A DNA stretch of 64,000 nucleotides from Undaria pinnatifida. Taxonomy: Eukaryota > Sar > Phaeophyceae > Laminariales > Alariaceae. Positions 33,401 to 41,725 of this stretch are shown piece after piece (within the stretch, counting starts at the first letter, position 1; the number at the start of each line of letters is the position of its first letter). The notes beneath the pieces were generated by a model. The model was not told the DNA's origin. It saw nothing but the letters and a program-made list of their open reading frames with translations, and did not search any database. The position numbers and the translations under genes were made by a program. The stretch is taken from contig JABAKD010000014.1 in the NCBI GenBank assembly GCA_012845835.1, positions 2,655,984-2,719,983 on the forward strand, read 5' to 3'.

Positions 33401-35743
33401 GGTACCTATCCAGGCCATGAGACTGTCCATCGGGTTTTTCATTTACTCATCCCTTTGGAGCCCCAAAAACCCTCCCTGTACCTGGTTCCAAGTAATGTTT
33501 CCCCCAAAATGGGTTTCCAGTTATAGAGGCCTTAAAATTAACCCCTTTACAGAGCCCCCAAACCCCTCCCCATACTAGTTCCGAATAATGCATCCCCCCA
33601 AAATGGGTTTCCAGTTATAAAGGCCTTAATATTAACCCCTTCTTAGAGCCCCCAAACCCCTCCCTGTACCTGGTTCCAAGTAATGTTTCCAAAATGGGTT
33701 TCCAGTTATAAAGGCCTTAAATTGACCCCTTTTTAGAGCCCCCAAACCCCTCCCTGTACTAGTTCCAAGTAATGTTTCCCAAAGAATGGGTTTCCAGATA
33801 TATAGGCCTTAAATTGACCCCTTTTTAGAGCCTCAAACCCCTCCCCATCCTAGTTCCAAATAATGCATCCCCCAAAAATGGGTTTCCAGTTATAAAGGCC
33901 TTAATATTAACCCCTTCATAGAGCCCCCAAACCCCTCCCTGTACCTGGTTCCAAGTAATGTTTCCCCCCAAAATGGGTTTCCAGCTATAAAGGCCTTAAA
34001 TTGACCCCTTTTTAGAGCCCCCAAACCCCTCCCTATACTAGTTCCAAGTAATGTTTCCCAAAAAATGGGTTTCCATATATAAAGGCCTTAATTTGACCCC
34101 TTTTTAGAGCCCCCCAAACCCCTCCCCATACTAGTTCCAAGTAATTTCCCCATGGGTTTCCAGTTGGGAAGGCGTTTCATTTGATTCTTAAGGTAATTGT
34201 TTTGGGTACCTTAGAGAGCTCGTCAAACAAATAGCCTCAGAAAATTGTGGGTACACCCCTGTGTACTGTAACGTGGCGTGCGTCGGGTGTTCAGTTCAAG
34301 AAAGCCTCGGGCTGTGCACGGTCGGGGTCCTCCAGCAAGGCGGTGGTGTAAGGCGTGGGTGTGCGTGCCAAGGCAATTGTTACCGCCTTATTATTAAGGG
34401 CCCGAATTAACGAGGAACTTGCCAACTCGAGTTTCGTTTTCTGTTTTAGAATTGAATTTTAATTTGCGTCTGATTGACCAAAAAATGAATCACCAAGCAG
34501 GCATTCTCAGAATTATTACGAAAAATCAAATTCAACAAAGAAGTAAAAAAAGACTTCCTCGGTCGATTTTAGTCGAAAATCGAAATTCAATTTGGGGAGT
34601 TTGTCCACCTAGACATGGCTTGTTCTGTGTAACCGAAGCCGGCCACGCGAATTGGTGCCATGTCGTCGGCTGATTGAGAGGCGAGGAGCCACCATTGCGA
34701 GAGGTAGGACCACCGGAGCTGCCGCAGCGCGGCCTCCGAAGGTCCTTAGCACAGCGTAGACCACCTGCGACGCTTCGAAAACAATCGAGACCGCCGCAAA
34801 CCCAGTTTTTCACCGCCCTGCACCTCGAAAGTTACACGACCAACTACCACATGATGACTTCGCTCAGAAGTTCGACCGCTATATCCCCGTCGCTGCTGCC
34901 CGTGTCGGGCGGCGGGGTGGCGCCAGCTCGTCCAAGAGACGCCTAGAGCCATAGTCTCCAAGCCGCTGCCGGCCAGAACAATCTGCCGCTAGCCGCGGCG
35001 CTCCAGGGAGGACGCGAGCCATCGCTCGTCTCGGTCGTCGCCCACGGGTGTTCGTTGACCCTTTTGCGTTTTTTTATTTTTTTTAATTTCTAGAACGCAC
35101 TACGCCGTTCCTCGATTGAGAGGCAGAGTTCAATTTTTCGTGCATTTTTCATGAAATGAATAAAATATAAAATCCAATTTCGATATTCCGTGCTCTTCGT
35201 TAATCTGGGCCCTAATAGGGGAAATCGTCGGTAGCGCGAAGCGATTTTAGACCGCATTAAATCGGGATACCGCTTTTTCGCGGACCGCCTTCTTGGGGGG
35301 GCGCTACTGCTTTATAGATCTTGGGCCAGCTTCAACATCATGTTGAAAATAGCCCCCGACCTTGTGGGAAATTTCCCGGAATATTGCACAGTTCGTACAA
35401 ATCATATATATCATCTGCAGATCATATGGATCATCTACAGATCATATTGATCACCTACAGAGTACATCCCGTACCTGCTGTTGTTACTTGTATGAGGTGT
35501 TCTGCAGGATCTGTAAACATGTAAACCAAAGAGTACAAATCCAACCTAGGAAACGTGTGTTAAATCGTACAGATCGCACGGCTTCCACCCGGTAACATGA
35601 GCAAGACCATACAGATCTTTCCTGAAATATCTCAGATCATCAAATGGGGATAGATAATCTGTCCGACGCAAATATCTCAGATCATCAAATGGGGATAGAT
35701 AATCTGTCCGACGCGTGTAATATAGATGTGGACTACGCTCCCC

Positions 35744-35779
<36 letters not shown>

Positions 35780-37917
35780 TTGATGTTGATGTTGTTGTTG
35801 TTGTTGCTCCCACATCATTAGCTCGCGTGATCAATTCCGTGGTCACAGGACAGGCTCCAGCCACTCTGGAGGGGAAGATACCGCCAGGGACGAAAACGAC
35901 AACCCAAAAGCGGTACGCGTATATAACCTATTCCTCACCGGCCCGTATCCCCCCTACCCCTCCCCCCCTCCCTCCCCTTACCACCTTACCCTTGCGCCCC
36001 CCCCGCGACCCTATCAGGACATCCTCTGCGTTCCTTCGGTGGCGGGGGTGTGCCCACCGAACGAGTACGAGACTTTCGAGTCGCAGCAGGTGGCTTCGGA
36101 CTGCCTCTGGTCCGACCCCGCTAGGGATAACCAGGTACAGTGCCTGCTATTTTTTAACCGCCAACGCTATCCGCCAACGCTATCCCCATCACTATCGGCC
36201 ACCACGATCCGCCGACGGTATCCGCCACCGCTGTTTTAACGTTTTTACCCTCTGTTCCCCGTCCCGGTGGAGTCCGTGGCGCCTTCCACCAGCCACTGCC
36301 GCTGTCCGCCACCGCTGTTTGAGCGCCATCCGATTTTTGTTGTTGTTGTTTTTCTTGGTCTAATCTCAAGTGTTTCGTCCCCACAACGGGTGTGTGCAGT
36401 AATAAAAAGGAATGGTATCCGCGGCGTCTCCACTGGCTGCCACCGCTACCCGTCACCACTGTCCGCCACCGCTGTTTTTTACGGCTTTGTCCTCTTTTTC
36501 CCGCCCCGCCACTGCTGATGTAGTTTCGAACGCCTTTGTCCTGTTTTTTCACCCTGGTGGTATCCGCTACCACTATCCACCACCTCGGTTTGAGCCTGAA
36601 GTAGATAGGCTTCGGGGAGAGCCTGCAAAGGGGAGGGGAGGGGAGGCGTTTTGCTTCCGAGCCAATGCTATCCGCTACCATTATACGCCTCCACTATATC
36701 CGCGACCTCTATCCGCCACTGCTCTCTTTTACGGCTTTTTCACCCCGCTCCAGCCGTGATCGCTTTAGAGCCCCAAAACCCCTCCCTACGCTTATTCCAA
36801 GTATTTTTTCCCCAAAAACGGGTTTCCAGTTGTAGAGGGGTTATTCTGGACCCTAACCTTAACCCCAACCCGATTCCCACCCAACCCAACCCTGCGGTAA
36901 CCGCAGGAGATGAGCCTGGACTCGACGGGCTTTGGGGAGAGCCTGCGAGGGGGGGGCGCGATTTGTTTCGGAGCCAAAGCTATCGACGATTTTTTGACGC
37001 AGGGTAACCTTAGCTACATCGTGCGAGCGCACGAGGCGCACTCGGAGGGGGTTTCCTTGAGTAAGGGGGCCAAGGTTTTCACGGTGTTTTCTACGTCGAA
37101 GGACCACGGGCAGGGGTCGGGGGCCATGTGCGGCTGCATCCTGGTGGACTTTGAGAAGCTGCTGGTGAGTATGTGGGATTCGTTTTTTTTGTCAAGGCTT
37201 ATTACTGCTTTTCAAAGTAACATTGCATTTTTTTTCTTTAACTGTGAGTGTTGGGGGGGGGGCTAGCGGGAGGGGAAGGGGGGGGTGCAGGGACGTTTGG
37301 AGGGGCAAAAATCGCGGCTGCTGTGGACACGCGCGTGCAGCATGCTTCGTGTTTTTTTGCGTCTTGAGGTCGACAGCTTCTGCATCGATTGATTCAGCCC
37401 CTGTATGCCGTATCTACTTTTTCAACCCCTCCCCTCCCCCCTATTCCCGAGGTGACTTACCGCTCTTCCAAGTACAAAACCCGCTGCACCCACCGTCGGG
37501 ACAGCCTATCCTTCACCACGCTAATCTTAGACGAAACTTGACTTCAATTTTTGTAGATTTTTGTGAAAAGTTTTGTAGACAAAACAGTTTCACGAGTCGC
37601 GAACATGTTTCGTTTTTTTTGTCAACCCCTCCCCTCCCCCCTTCCCTTCCCCTCCCCTCTCCCATCCTCTGCTATTTCCCCCCCCCCCCCCCCCGCCCCC
37701 CCAGGTGATTGATCGCTCTTCCAAATACCAAAACCGCTACATGCGTGGTTGGGGCAGCTTCTGCCTTGATGCCCCAAGTCTACAGACGAATCGTGCTATA
37801 TATATTTTTTTCAAAACTTTGCAATATCACGAGTAACGTCAAAATATCCACGTGGTGTTTTTGTCTCGCAAAAACAAAACGTTGACGTTGTTTTTGTCAA
37901 CCCCCCGCCCTCCCCCG

Positions 37918-37949
<32 letters not shown>

Positions 37950-38316
37950 CCCGCCCGCCCTCTCCTCCCCCCTACCCCCCCAGGTGATCAACCGTTCTTC
38001 CAAGTACAAAAACCGCTACATCCACCGTCGGGACAGCCTCTCCCTTGCCGCCCTAAGCTTAGACGACAGGGATAAGCTGGCGAGAATTGGCGTCGTCACA
38101 CACGCTCCAGAGGGTCTCCCGGAGGACGAGGAAGAGTATGATGACGATGATGACGAGGAGGACGACGGCGAGGAGGAGGAGAATGGCGGCGGGGGGAAGG
38201 GGGGCGCGGCGGCGAAGGCCGGAGGGAGTGATGGGAAAGGAGGAGGCTCCCGCGAGGGGGGGGAAGAGGATGGGAAGGGGGTAGAGGACATGGTGAGTGG
38301 AACAAGGCTTGGGTAA
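27349..38316 (+). CDS. PPP-B: PPP-family Ser/Thr protein phosphatase (9 exons)
   Basis: Joined exons (27349-27462, 28278-28502, 29477-29635, 30473-30607, 31352-31459, 32185-32337, 36018-36134, 36907-37164, 37984-38316) encode about 533 residues. All PPP core motifs are present: GDIHG (159-163), GDYVDRG (191-197), GNHE (223-226), HGG (283-285) and RAH (377-379). An active metallophosphatase is therefore expected. The NYCG motif of PP1/PP2A is replaced by KDHGQG as in PPP-A. Residues 1-60 look coiled-coil-like, and the C-terminus is strongly acidic then Gly-rich (470-533). All introns are GT-AG and phase 0. C-rich tracts precede most acceptors. Substrates cannot be inferred. An in-frame second ATG is at 27355. 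Confidence 0.9.
27885..28260. repeat. C-rich tracts in PPP-B intron 1
   Basis: Long CCCCTCCC and CCCCCC runs (27885-28045 and 28196-28260) run up to the exon 2 acceptor. An inverted copy of the TTGTTGCTTGCC dispersed repeat lies between them (28090-28190). Confidence 0.85.
28278..28502 (+). CDS. PPP-B exon 2
   Basis: After GTGGCAG, this 75-codon exon encodes [20 protein letters not shown], then [16 protein letters not shown] and [11 protein letters not shown], and ends IRMFK before GTAGGT. It spans the position of PPP-A intron 1 (QTK|VVK) without interruption. Confidence 0.9.
28665..28743 (+). pseudogene. Ghost copy of PPP-B exon 2, 3' part
   Basis: Reads [20 protein letters not shown] then GDVAQW in an open frame, matching [20 protein letters not shown] and DEMAQR of exon 2. 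It ends in a consensus GTAAGT donor. It lies 160 bp downstream of the real donor and lacks the 5' part. The intact donor makes alternative use conceivable. Confidence 0.8.
29095..29460. repeat. 365-bp pyrimidine tract before PPP-B exon 3
   Basis: Almost pure C/T with C runs of up to 11, on the coding strand, ending 16 bp before the acceptor CTACAG. The proline-rich open frames read through it are artefacts. Confidence 0.9.
29477..29635 (+). CDS. PPP-B exon 3 (GDIHG motif)
   Basis: This 53-codon exon, CTACAG acceptor to GTGCGT donor, encodes [20 protein letters not shown] and ends [14 protein letters not shown]. The first 13 codons correspond to the end of PPP-A exon 2, so this intron position differs between the paralogues. 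Confidence 0.95.
29913..29954 (+). pseudogene. Ghost copy 1 of PPP-B exon 3, 3' part
   Basis: Encodes [14 protein letters not shown] with an intact GTGGGG donor, preceded by an AG. Only one residue of the conserved core is changed (N to H). It lies 280 bp downstream of the real exon end. Confidence 0.85.
30046..30086 (+). pseudogene. Ghost copy 2 of PPP-B exon 3, 3' part
   Basis: Decayed version reading [13 protein letters not shown]. The donor has changed to GAGGTG. It is older than copy 1 and further from the exon. Confidence 0.65.
30473..30607 (+). CDS. PPP-B exon 4 (GDYVDRG motif)
   Basis: This 45-codon exon, TTCACAG acceptor to GTACTT donor, encodes [20 protein letters not shown] then [11 protein letters not shown] and ends LFALK. 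42 of 45 residues are identical to PPP-A exon 4. Confidence 0.96.
30691..30757 (+). pseudogene. Ghost copy 1 of PPP-B exon 4, 3' part
   Basis: Encodes [20 protein letters not shown] plus K. The key Tyr of GDYVDRG is changed to His and the donor GT has become GC (GAAG|GCACTT). It lies 85 bp after the real donor. Confidence 0.85.
30851..30916 (+). pseudogene. Ghost copy 2 of PPP-B exon 4, 3' part
   Basis: Encodes [20 protein letters not shown] plus K with no usable donor (AAATCA). The catalytic Asp of VDRG is Asn. More diverged than ghost copy 1. Confidence 0.8.
31352..31459 (+). CDS. PPP-B exon 5 (GNHE motif)
   Basis: This 36-codon exon, TTGTTAAG acceptor to GTGACA donor, encodes [20 protein letters not shown] and ends FLWQCQ. 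It differs from PPP-A at three residues. A C9 run lies about 60 bp before the acceptor. Confidence 0.95.
31608..31635. repeat. Poly-C run in PPP-B intron 5
   Basis: About 27 consecutive C residues. A second, longer C-rich stretch at 31985-32180 leads into the exon 6 acceptor. Confidence 0.9.
32185..32337 (+). CDS. PPP-B exon 6 (HGG motif)
   Basis: This 51-codon exon, CTACCAG acceptor to GTGAGA donor, encodes [20 protein letters not shown], the core [11 protein letters not shown], and ends STSRVQ. Same boundaries as in PPP-A. Confidence 0.95.
32947..33190. mobile_element. MITE with GACGCGTGCTAC-type ends, diverged copy
   Basis: The left end CACGCGTGCTACGATGGAGG and the right end GGTATACCTCTATCGTGGGA are inverted relatives of the family termini. 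The inner sequence includes GCCAAAAAAGGG. Better copies are at 39078 and 58591. Confidence 0.6.
33445..34175. repeat. ~100-bp satellite, about eight units
   Basis: Each unit contains TAGAGCCCCCAAACCCCTCC, then ACTAGTTCCAAGTAATGTTT and GGGTTTCCAGTTATAAAGGC. Single dispersed relatives lie at 32455-32540, 36765-36845, 39140-39235, 47675-47765, 61730-61820 and 62635-62712. Confidence 0.95.
35390..35720. repeat. GATC-rich dispersed element, copy 3
   Basis: AGATCATATGGATCATCTAC words are followed by the conserved block (CAGATCGCACGGCTTCCACC, GGTAACATGAGCAAGACCAT, CAGATCTTTCCTG). The end is duplicated: a 53-bp unit (ATCTCAGATCATCAAATGGG...) is present twice (35630-35710). Confidence 0.8.
35747..35806. 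repeat. (GTT)n microsatellite
   Basis: About nine to ten GTT units, an interruption, then six more. It generates poly-Val open frames that are not genes. Confidence 0.95.
36018..36134 (+). CDS. PPP-B exon 7 (LWSDP segment)
   Basis: This 39-codon exon, CTATCAG acceptor to GTACAG donor, encodes [20 protein letters not shown] and [19 protein letters not shown]. The donor is GT, unlike the GC donor of PPP-A at the same place. Confidence 0.93.
36150..36770. repeat. Degenerate TATCCGCCACCGCT repeats in PPP-B intron 7
   Basis: Words like GCTATCCGCCA and CACCGCTGTTT recur some 15 times over 600 bp, with two rough copies of a TTTACGGCTTTGTCC...CCCGCC block. They include the exon 8 ghost listed separately. 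Confidence 0.75.
36590..36672 (+). pseudogene. Ghost copy of PPP-B exon 8, 5' part
   Basis: The sequence TGAGCCTGAAGTAGATAGGC continues with TTCGGGGAGAGCCTGC and GCTTCCGAGCCAATGCTATC, matching the start of exon 8 ([20 protein letters not shown] and FGAKAI) with indels. It lies 317 bp upstream of the real exon and lacks the 3' part. Confidence 0.75.
36907..37164 (+). CDS. PPP-B exon 8 (C-terminal half of the phosphatase core)
   Basis: This 86-codon exon, ACCGCAG acceptor to GTGAGT donor, contains [20 protein letters not shown] and [18 protein letters not shown], and ends DFEKLL. It includes the last metal-ligand His. By hand count, 72 of 86 residues match PPP-A. Confidence 0.96.
37452..37541 (+). 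pseudogene. Ghost copy 1 of PPP-B exon 9, 5' part
   Basis: Reads [20 protein letters not shown] then FTTLILDET and a stop, matching [20 protein letters not shown] of exon 9. It is preceded by a CCCCTCCCCC tract and an AG, so it still looks like an acceptor plus exon start. If spliced in, it would end the protein early. Confidence 0.8.
37705..37795 (+). pseudogene. Ghost copy 2 of PPP-B exon 9, 5' part
   Basis: A C-rich tract and a perfect CCCCCAG acceptor are followed by [29 protein letters not shown], then unrelated codons and a stop. It is one of three successive acceptor-exon units in this region. Confidence 0.8.
37905..37982. repeat. Poly-C tract before PPP-B exon 9
   Basis: A nearly pure C tract (including a run of over 20 C) runs directly into the CCCAG acceptor. 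Similar C tracts precede both exon 9 ghosts (37428-37440, 37678-37703). Confidence 0.9.
37984..38316 (+). CDS. PPP-B exon 9 (acidic C-terminus)
   Basis: Encodes [20 protein letters not shown] and [11 protein letters not shown] as in PPP-A. It then continues with a strongly acidic stretch ([20 protein letters not shown]) and a Gly/Lys-rich tail. The frame stops with TAA at 38314-38316. A consensus GTGAGT donor at 38293 means the exon could instead splice onward, but no further exon was recognised before 40 kb. Confidence 0.85.
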   Translation: MINRSSKYKNRYIHRRDSLSLAALSLDDRDKLARIGVVTHAPEGLPEDEEEYDDDDDEEDDGEEEENGGGGKGGAAAKAGGSDGKGGGSREGGEEDGKGVEDMVSGTRLG

Positions 38317-38346
38317 GCGGGGTACTCTCCTGTTTACTGCTGGGTA

Positions 38347-39010
38347 TGAGCCACTCGCACGAGTGACTATCTACCTCACGAACAAATTGACCGACGCGTG
38401 CTAGGATATAGAGGTATACCGTTTTTTGTCGAAAATGGTTTCTAAATGACAGAGCTCCTTAACCCAACCTCGTCGGAAATAGTATTAATATTTTTTTGCA
38501 TGATGATTTCTCGTTCTATGTGCCTACAGGTAGGCCGTTGGGTTTTTTCATCCGGGATCAAAGCGGTTTTGTTTTTCTCCAAATCTGTTTTGGGTCAAGA
38601 CGGACATGTTTTGAACCTCCAAAATTGATGAACCTCAGAAAAAATGTGGTAGACCACTGATAGGGACAGCTTACGCTATACCTACAACGGGACCCGAAGG
38701 GTGCGCCAGCTAGCGTTGGGCTGCGAAAGCAACTGAGTTAAATCGACACACGACGCGTATGAAAATACGTGGAAGTGTGGTGAGCTAAATCTTTATTTTT
38801 CCCCATCCTCCGGAGGATAAAAAAAAAAAAAAGAAGGTAGACCTCTATCGGAACACCCTTCTGGGCGATTTTTTTTGGCGCAGCGTGGCTTACCACTCCG
38901 TTGCGGATTCGTAATCGAAAAACTAAGACGAGCATAAAGAGCTTTTCAAGGCCGCAAAGTAACGGGGGTGGCGCCGCTCGCGCGAGTGGCCCCGGTCCGA
39001 GCCACCGCAA
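38347..39010. mobile_element. SINE-like element (copy 2) split by a MITE
   Basis: The left terminus CCACTCGCACGAGTGACT with CTACCTCACGAACAAATTGA stops at about 38390. The rest (TTTGGCGCAGCGTGGCTTAC to CGCTCGCGCGAGTGGCCCC) resumes at about 38865. The inserted DNA is a GACGCGTGCTA MITE. The nesting shows the SINE-like copy is older than the MITE insertion. Confidence 0.7.
38393..38860. mobile_element. MITE, GACGCGTGCTAC family, nested copy
   Basis: Starts GACGCGTGCTAGGATATAGA and ends GGTAGACCTCTATCGGAACA, an imperfect inverted terminus. Interior landmarks (TTTTTCATCCGGGATC, AAGCGGTTTTGTTTTTCTCC) are shared with the copy at 62028-62488. Confidence 0.75.
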
Positions 39011-39077
39011 CGAAAGGTTCCCCCAGAGTGACACCCCCTCTTCGATGTAGGATAGGGTCGTGGCATTTTTTTTTCAA

Positions 39078-39387
39078 GACGCGTGCTACGATATAGGTAT
39101 ACCTTTTTTTGGCGAAAATGTTTTCCGTATGACGGGGTTCCTTAACCCGGTTAGAGCTCCCAAATCCCTCCCTATACTAGCTTCGAGTAAAATTGTCTCC
39201 AAAAAGGGTTTCCAGTTGTAAAGGCGTTAACCCCAAATCGTGGGAAAAAATAGGTCATTTTTTTTTTGTAAAGAATTCTGTCCAATTCGGGTTTTGAGTC
39301 AAGAAGGACGTTTCTTAACCTCTCCCAAAGCTAGGAACCCCAGAGAAAAAAATTGGTGTATGCAAGTCTATTTAAGTAGCACGCGTC
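39078..39387. mobile_element. MITE, GACGCGTGCTAC family
   Basis: Inverted ends GACGCGTGCTAC (39078) and GTAGCACGCGTC (39387). The interior has GGTATACCTTTTTTTGGCG and one relative of the ~100-bp satellite. No open frame. Confidence 0.8.
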
Positions 39388-39429
39388 AAAATGTCGAAAA
39401 TGTGCTGTAGCTGTGAAATCGAGCGTTTT

Positions 39430-39625
39430 GTTGGAAACGCGTCTTTTGCAAGCCGCGTGCGATGCTTCGATGGCGCTTTCTACGGGCTGTGTATGGCATT
39501 TTTTTTGCCCTGGGGTGTTCTTGCACTCCAGAGTGACCGGAGCCTGCCTTGCCTGTCCTGTTGCCATGGACTTGAGTTTGCGAGTGGATGTGAAAACAAT
39601 GTGTCCTCATGAAGGATATAGCTCG
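39430..39625. repeat. Single arm of the 22-kb foldback family
   Basis: Shares CCCTGGGGTGTTC, CTCCAGAGTGACCGGAGCCT and GGACTTGAGTTTGCGAGT with the foldback at 21890-22592. Confidence 0.75.
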
Positions 39626-40012
39626 GGGGCTCACGCTCTTTATGCCTGTACTTTTTTTAGCACCGTTGTAGAAACATACGCACTTTTTTTGGGTGGGGGT
39701 AAACTACTTGGAGTTCGTGAGTTTGTAGAAACACAACACAAAGCACGTTTTGTTGGGGGAGGGGTAAATTACTTGGAATTAGTGTGGGATTTTTTTCCAG
39801 TAGTAAAACCCTGTTTGAAGTTGGTTGTTTCTTGATTGTAGTATTCGGGACAAATGGACGAACGAAACTGACGATTGCAGCATCCTTCACACGAAGGAGA
39901 CGAAGCAACCCGAGCCGTTAGACTAGCGCCGACGAATAGGGAAATCCCGATTCAAGGCGGTCAAGATCGCTTCGCGTGACTGGGGAAGACCCGGAATGGA
40001 TAAGGCGGGAAT

Positions 40013-40289
40013 AATAAATAAGATTGGGGGCTGTTACAGGCACAGGCCACCCTTTGCAGGTCTCTTTACTATGCAGATTCCTCGTTGGTACTCACTTGTA
40101 CTAGATAAGCTCTTGTCTTAGCAGCCACACACGCCACGGATATTATTGATCGCGTGCAAATCCGCGAAGCAAATGCATCATCCCCTTTTTCCTATACGCA
40201 CATGCCTTCAAAGACATGTGAAACCCTTTATATCGTTTCCGTATCCTAGGTGTTACGCCTTAGTAGGCTCCCACGGCAATACCATAACA
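40013..40289 (-). repeat. Downstream (3') LTR of the 5.4-kb element
   Basis: Shares with the other LTR the landmarks TGTTACA.GCACAGGCC, CCGCGAAGCAAA and CCTTCAAAG.CATGTGAAAC, CGTTTCCGTATCCTA and GGCTCCCACGGCA, ending ATAACA. The outer edge is eroded, so the 40013 end is approximate. Confidence 0.8.
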
Positions 40290-41309
40290 CTAGCCCACCC
40301 TGATGAGCCGTATATGCAGAAATGTGGAAAATTCGGAGAAACAACGGTTCCACGGTCTAGGGCATGAGTCGAAGATGCGGCTCTTCAAAACCTACTCCCA
40401 CACCTCTACCCTGCGAGGCTACGAATCCTCAGGGGAATGCTAAAGAAGAAAACCACAAGTGAAGAACGGAAGACGTGAAACGGGCTACAGAAAACCCCAA
40501 CGAATGGCGGGATCGGCCGGGGTCGACAGGCGCGATAGCTATCAATTTCCGCTGACGATCAAGGGGAATGTGACCAAAGGGGACAGAAAAGGGGAAACGG
40601 GAAACTATCCAGAAGAAAAGTAAAATAAAAGGCGAAAACGCTGGGATGGAAGGCAGAATAGTCAAAAACCTCGCCAGCAAACGCGGAGCGGTCGCAAAAG
40701 CGTGTCAGAACACGTACGAAACCCAACTCGCGCGCGGAGTGGACATCGTACTTAGCCGGGCGGGAATGACGTCAAAGCCAAGCGGATAATTACTGGGAAA
40801 ATTCCCCCATGAAAACTGAACCTAAAACCCAGAACAAAAATGAATATCCCCCGAAGAATAAAAAAGGTCAAAACCGGGAAAACAGGATCAAATACTCGAG
40901 CGCAGTGGTGGCCTGAACGTGAACTAGCCGCGTCTGCGCCTCGAAATTGATGTACGTTACTTTTAATCCCGTGTGCAACTGATCTACCCCGACGGAGTTG
41001 AGGGACACCAGGAACCTTGAACCCGTCCTGTCGGAGTCGTGCAGTGAGCCGGAGAGAGCGGAAGCTTGATCGGTCCCGGGTGGTCTAGAAAACGTGCCAA
41101 AGATTCCCCGTCGGTGGTTGGTTATACGAGTGCTGATTTTTCCTAGCCACCGCAAACAGTCATCGGCTTTGTACCAAGGACGGGCCCTATTGGGGAGCAC
41201 CGTGGTGCTGTGGTGGCGTAACCAATTAGCGCGCGGCACGCAGCCGTGTCATCAATTCCCTCGGACTATAACGGAGTGCAGACTTGAGGAGAAGAGGAGG
41301 GGTGTTGCC

Positions 41310-41725
41310 TACCCGTCCGTATTGTGGCGGAAGGAGGTCGCGGACGGTAGAAGGAGCCTGCCCGAGCAAGTTCCTTCCGCGCCACAAGTGGGGGTTCATG
41401 GGCGTCGGGGTTGTCCGCCCGGAGGGCAATGCCCCGCCCCTGGTCAAAAGGGCTGGCTTCAGCTAAAAGGTTGTTAACAGTGCCCAAAAGGTGGTGTTTC
41501 ATCTCCGGATTTTGCGAAAACTTGGCAAAAGTTCCAGCGAAGACGGCGTTTTCGCGTTCCCGCTCCCAAATGGCGTTGTCGAAACCCCGGGCGCTTCGTC
41601 CGATGCGCTTGTGCGATTGGGATTCCGACGTGCCCATTATGAGTTCCAGTGCACGGCTGGTCGTGGCAAAGGCCTACCTTTTCGGCCATCGTAATTGTTC
41701 TCCGCTCTGCGCAAGAACATGAAAC
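41310..41725 (-). pseudogene. Frameshifted NADAR (YbiA-like) domain
   Basis: Three minus-strand frames together give the NADAR signature in order. First CAERRTITMAEKVGLCHDQ (41715-41655). Then IGRSARGFDNAIWERE, TFAKFSQNPEMKHHLLGT and LLAEASPFDQGRGIALRADN (41605-41410). Then NPHLWRGRNLLGQ and STVRDLL (41400-41330). These match the family's AEQ..MAEKA, GR..FD...W, AKF.QN..L...LL.T, EASP.D..WGIGL and W.G.NLLG.AL..VR blocks. At least two frameshifts break it. NADAR proteins act on ADP-ribose or N-glycosidic bonds; here it appears to be retroelement cargo. Confidence 0.75.

Larger units (their letters stand above)
32338..36017. other. PPP-B intron 6 content
   Basis: This 3.7-kb intron contains the ~100-bp satellite (33445-34175), a MITE (32947-33190), a GATC-rich element (35390-35720), a GTT microsatellite (35747-35775) and a single arm of the 22-kb foldback family (35815-35930). 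From 34200 to 35390 nothing recognisable was seen. No exon appears missing, because exons 6 and 7 join exactly as in PPP-A. Confidence 0.7.

Noticed and set aside
35644-36363. 239-codon plus-strand frame with poly-Val
   Set aside because: It crosses a GTT microsatellite, a foldback arm and PPP-B exon 7 in the wrong frame, so it is a chance frame.
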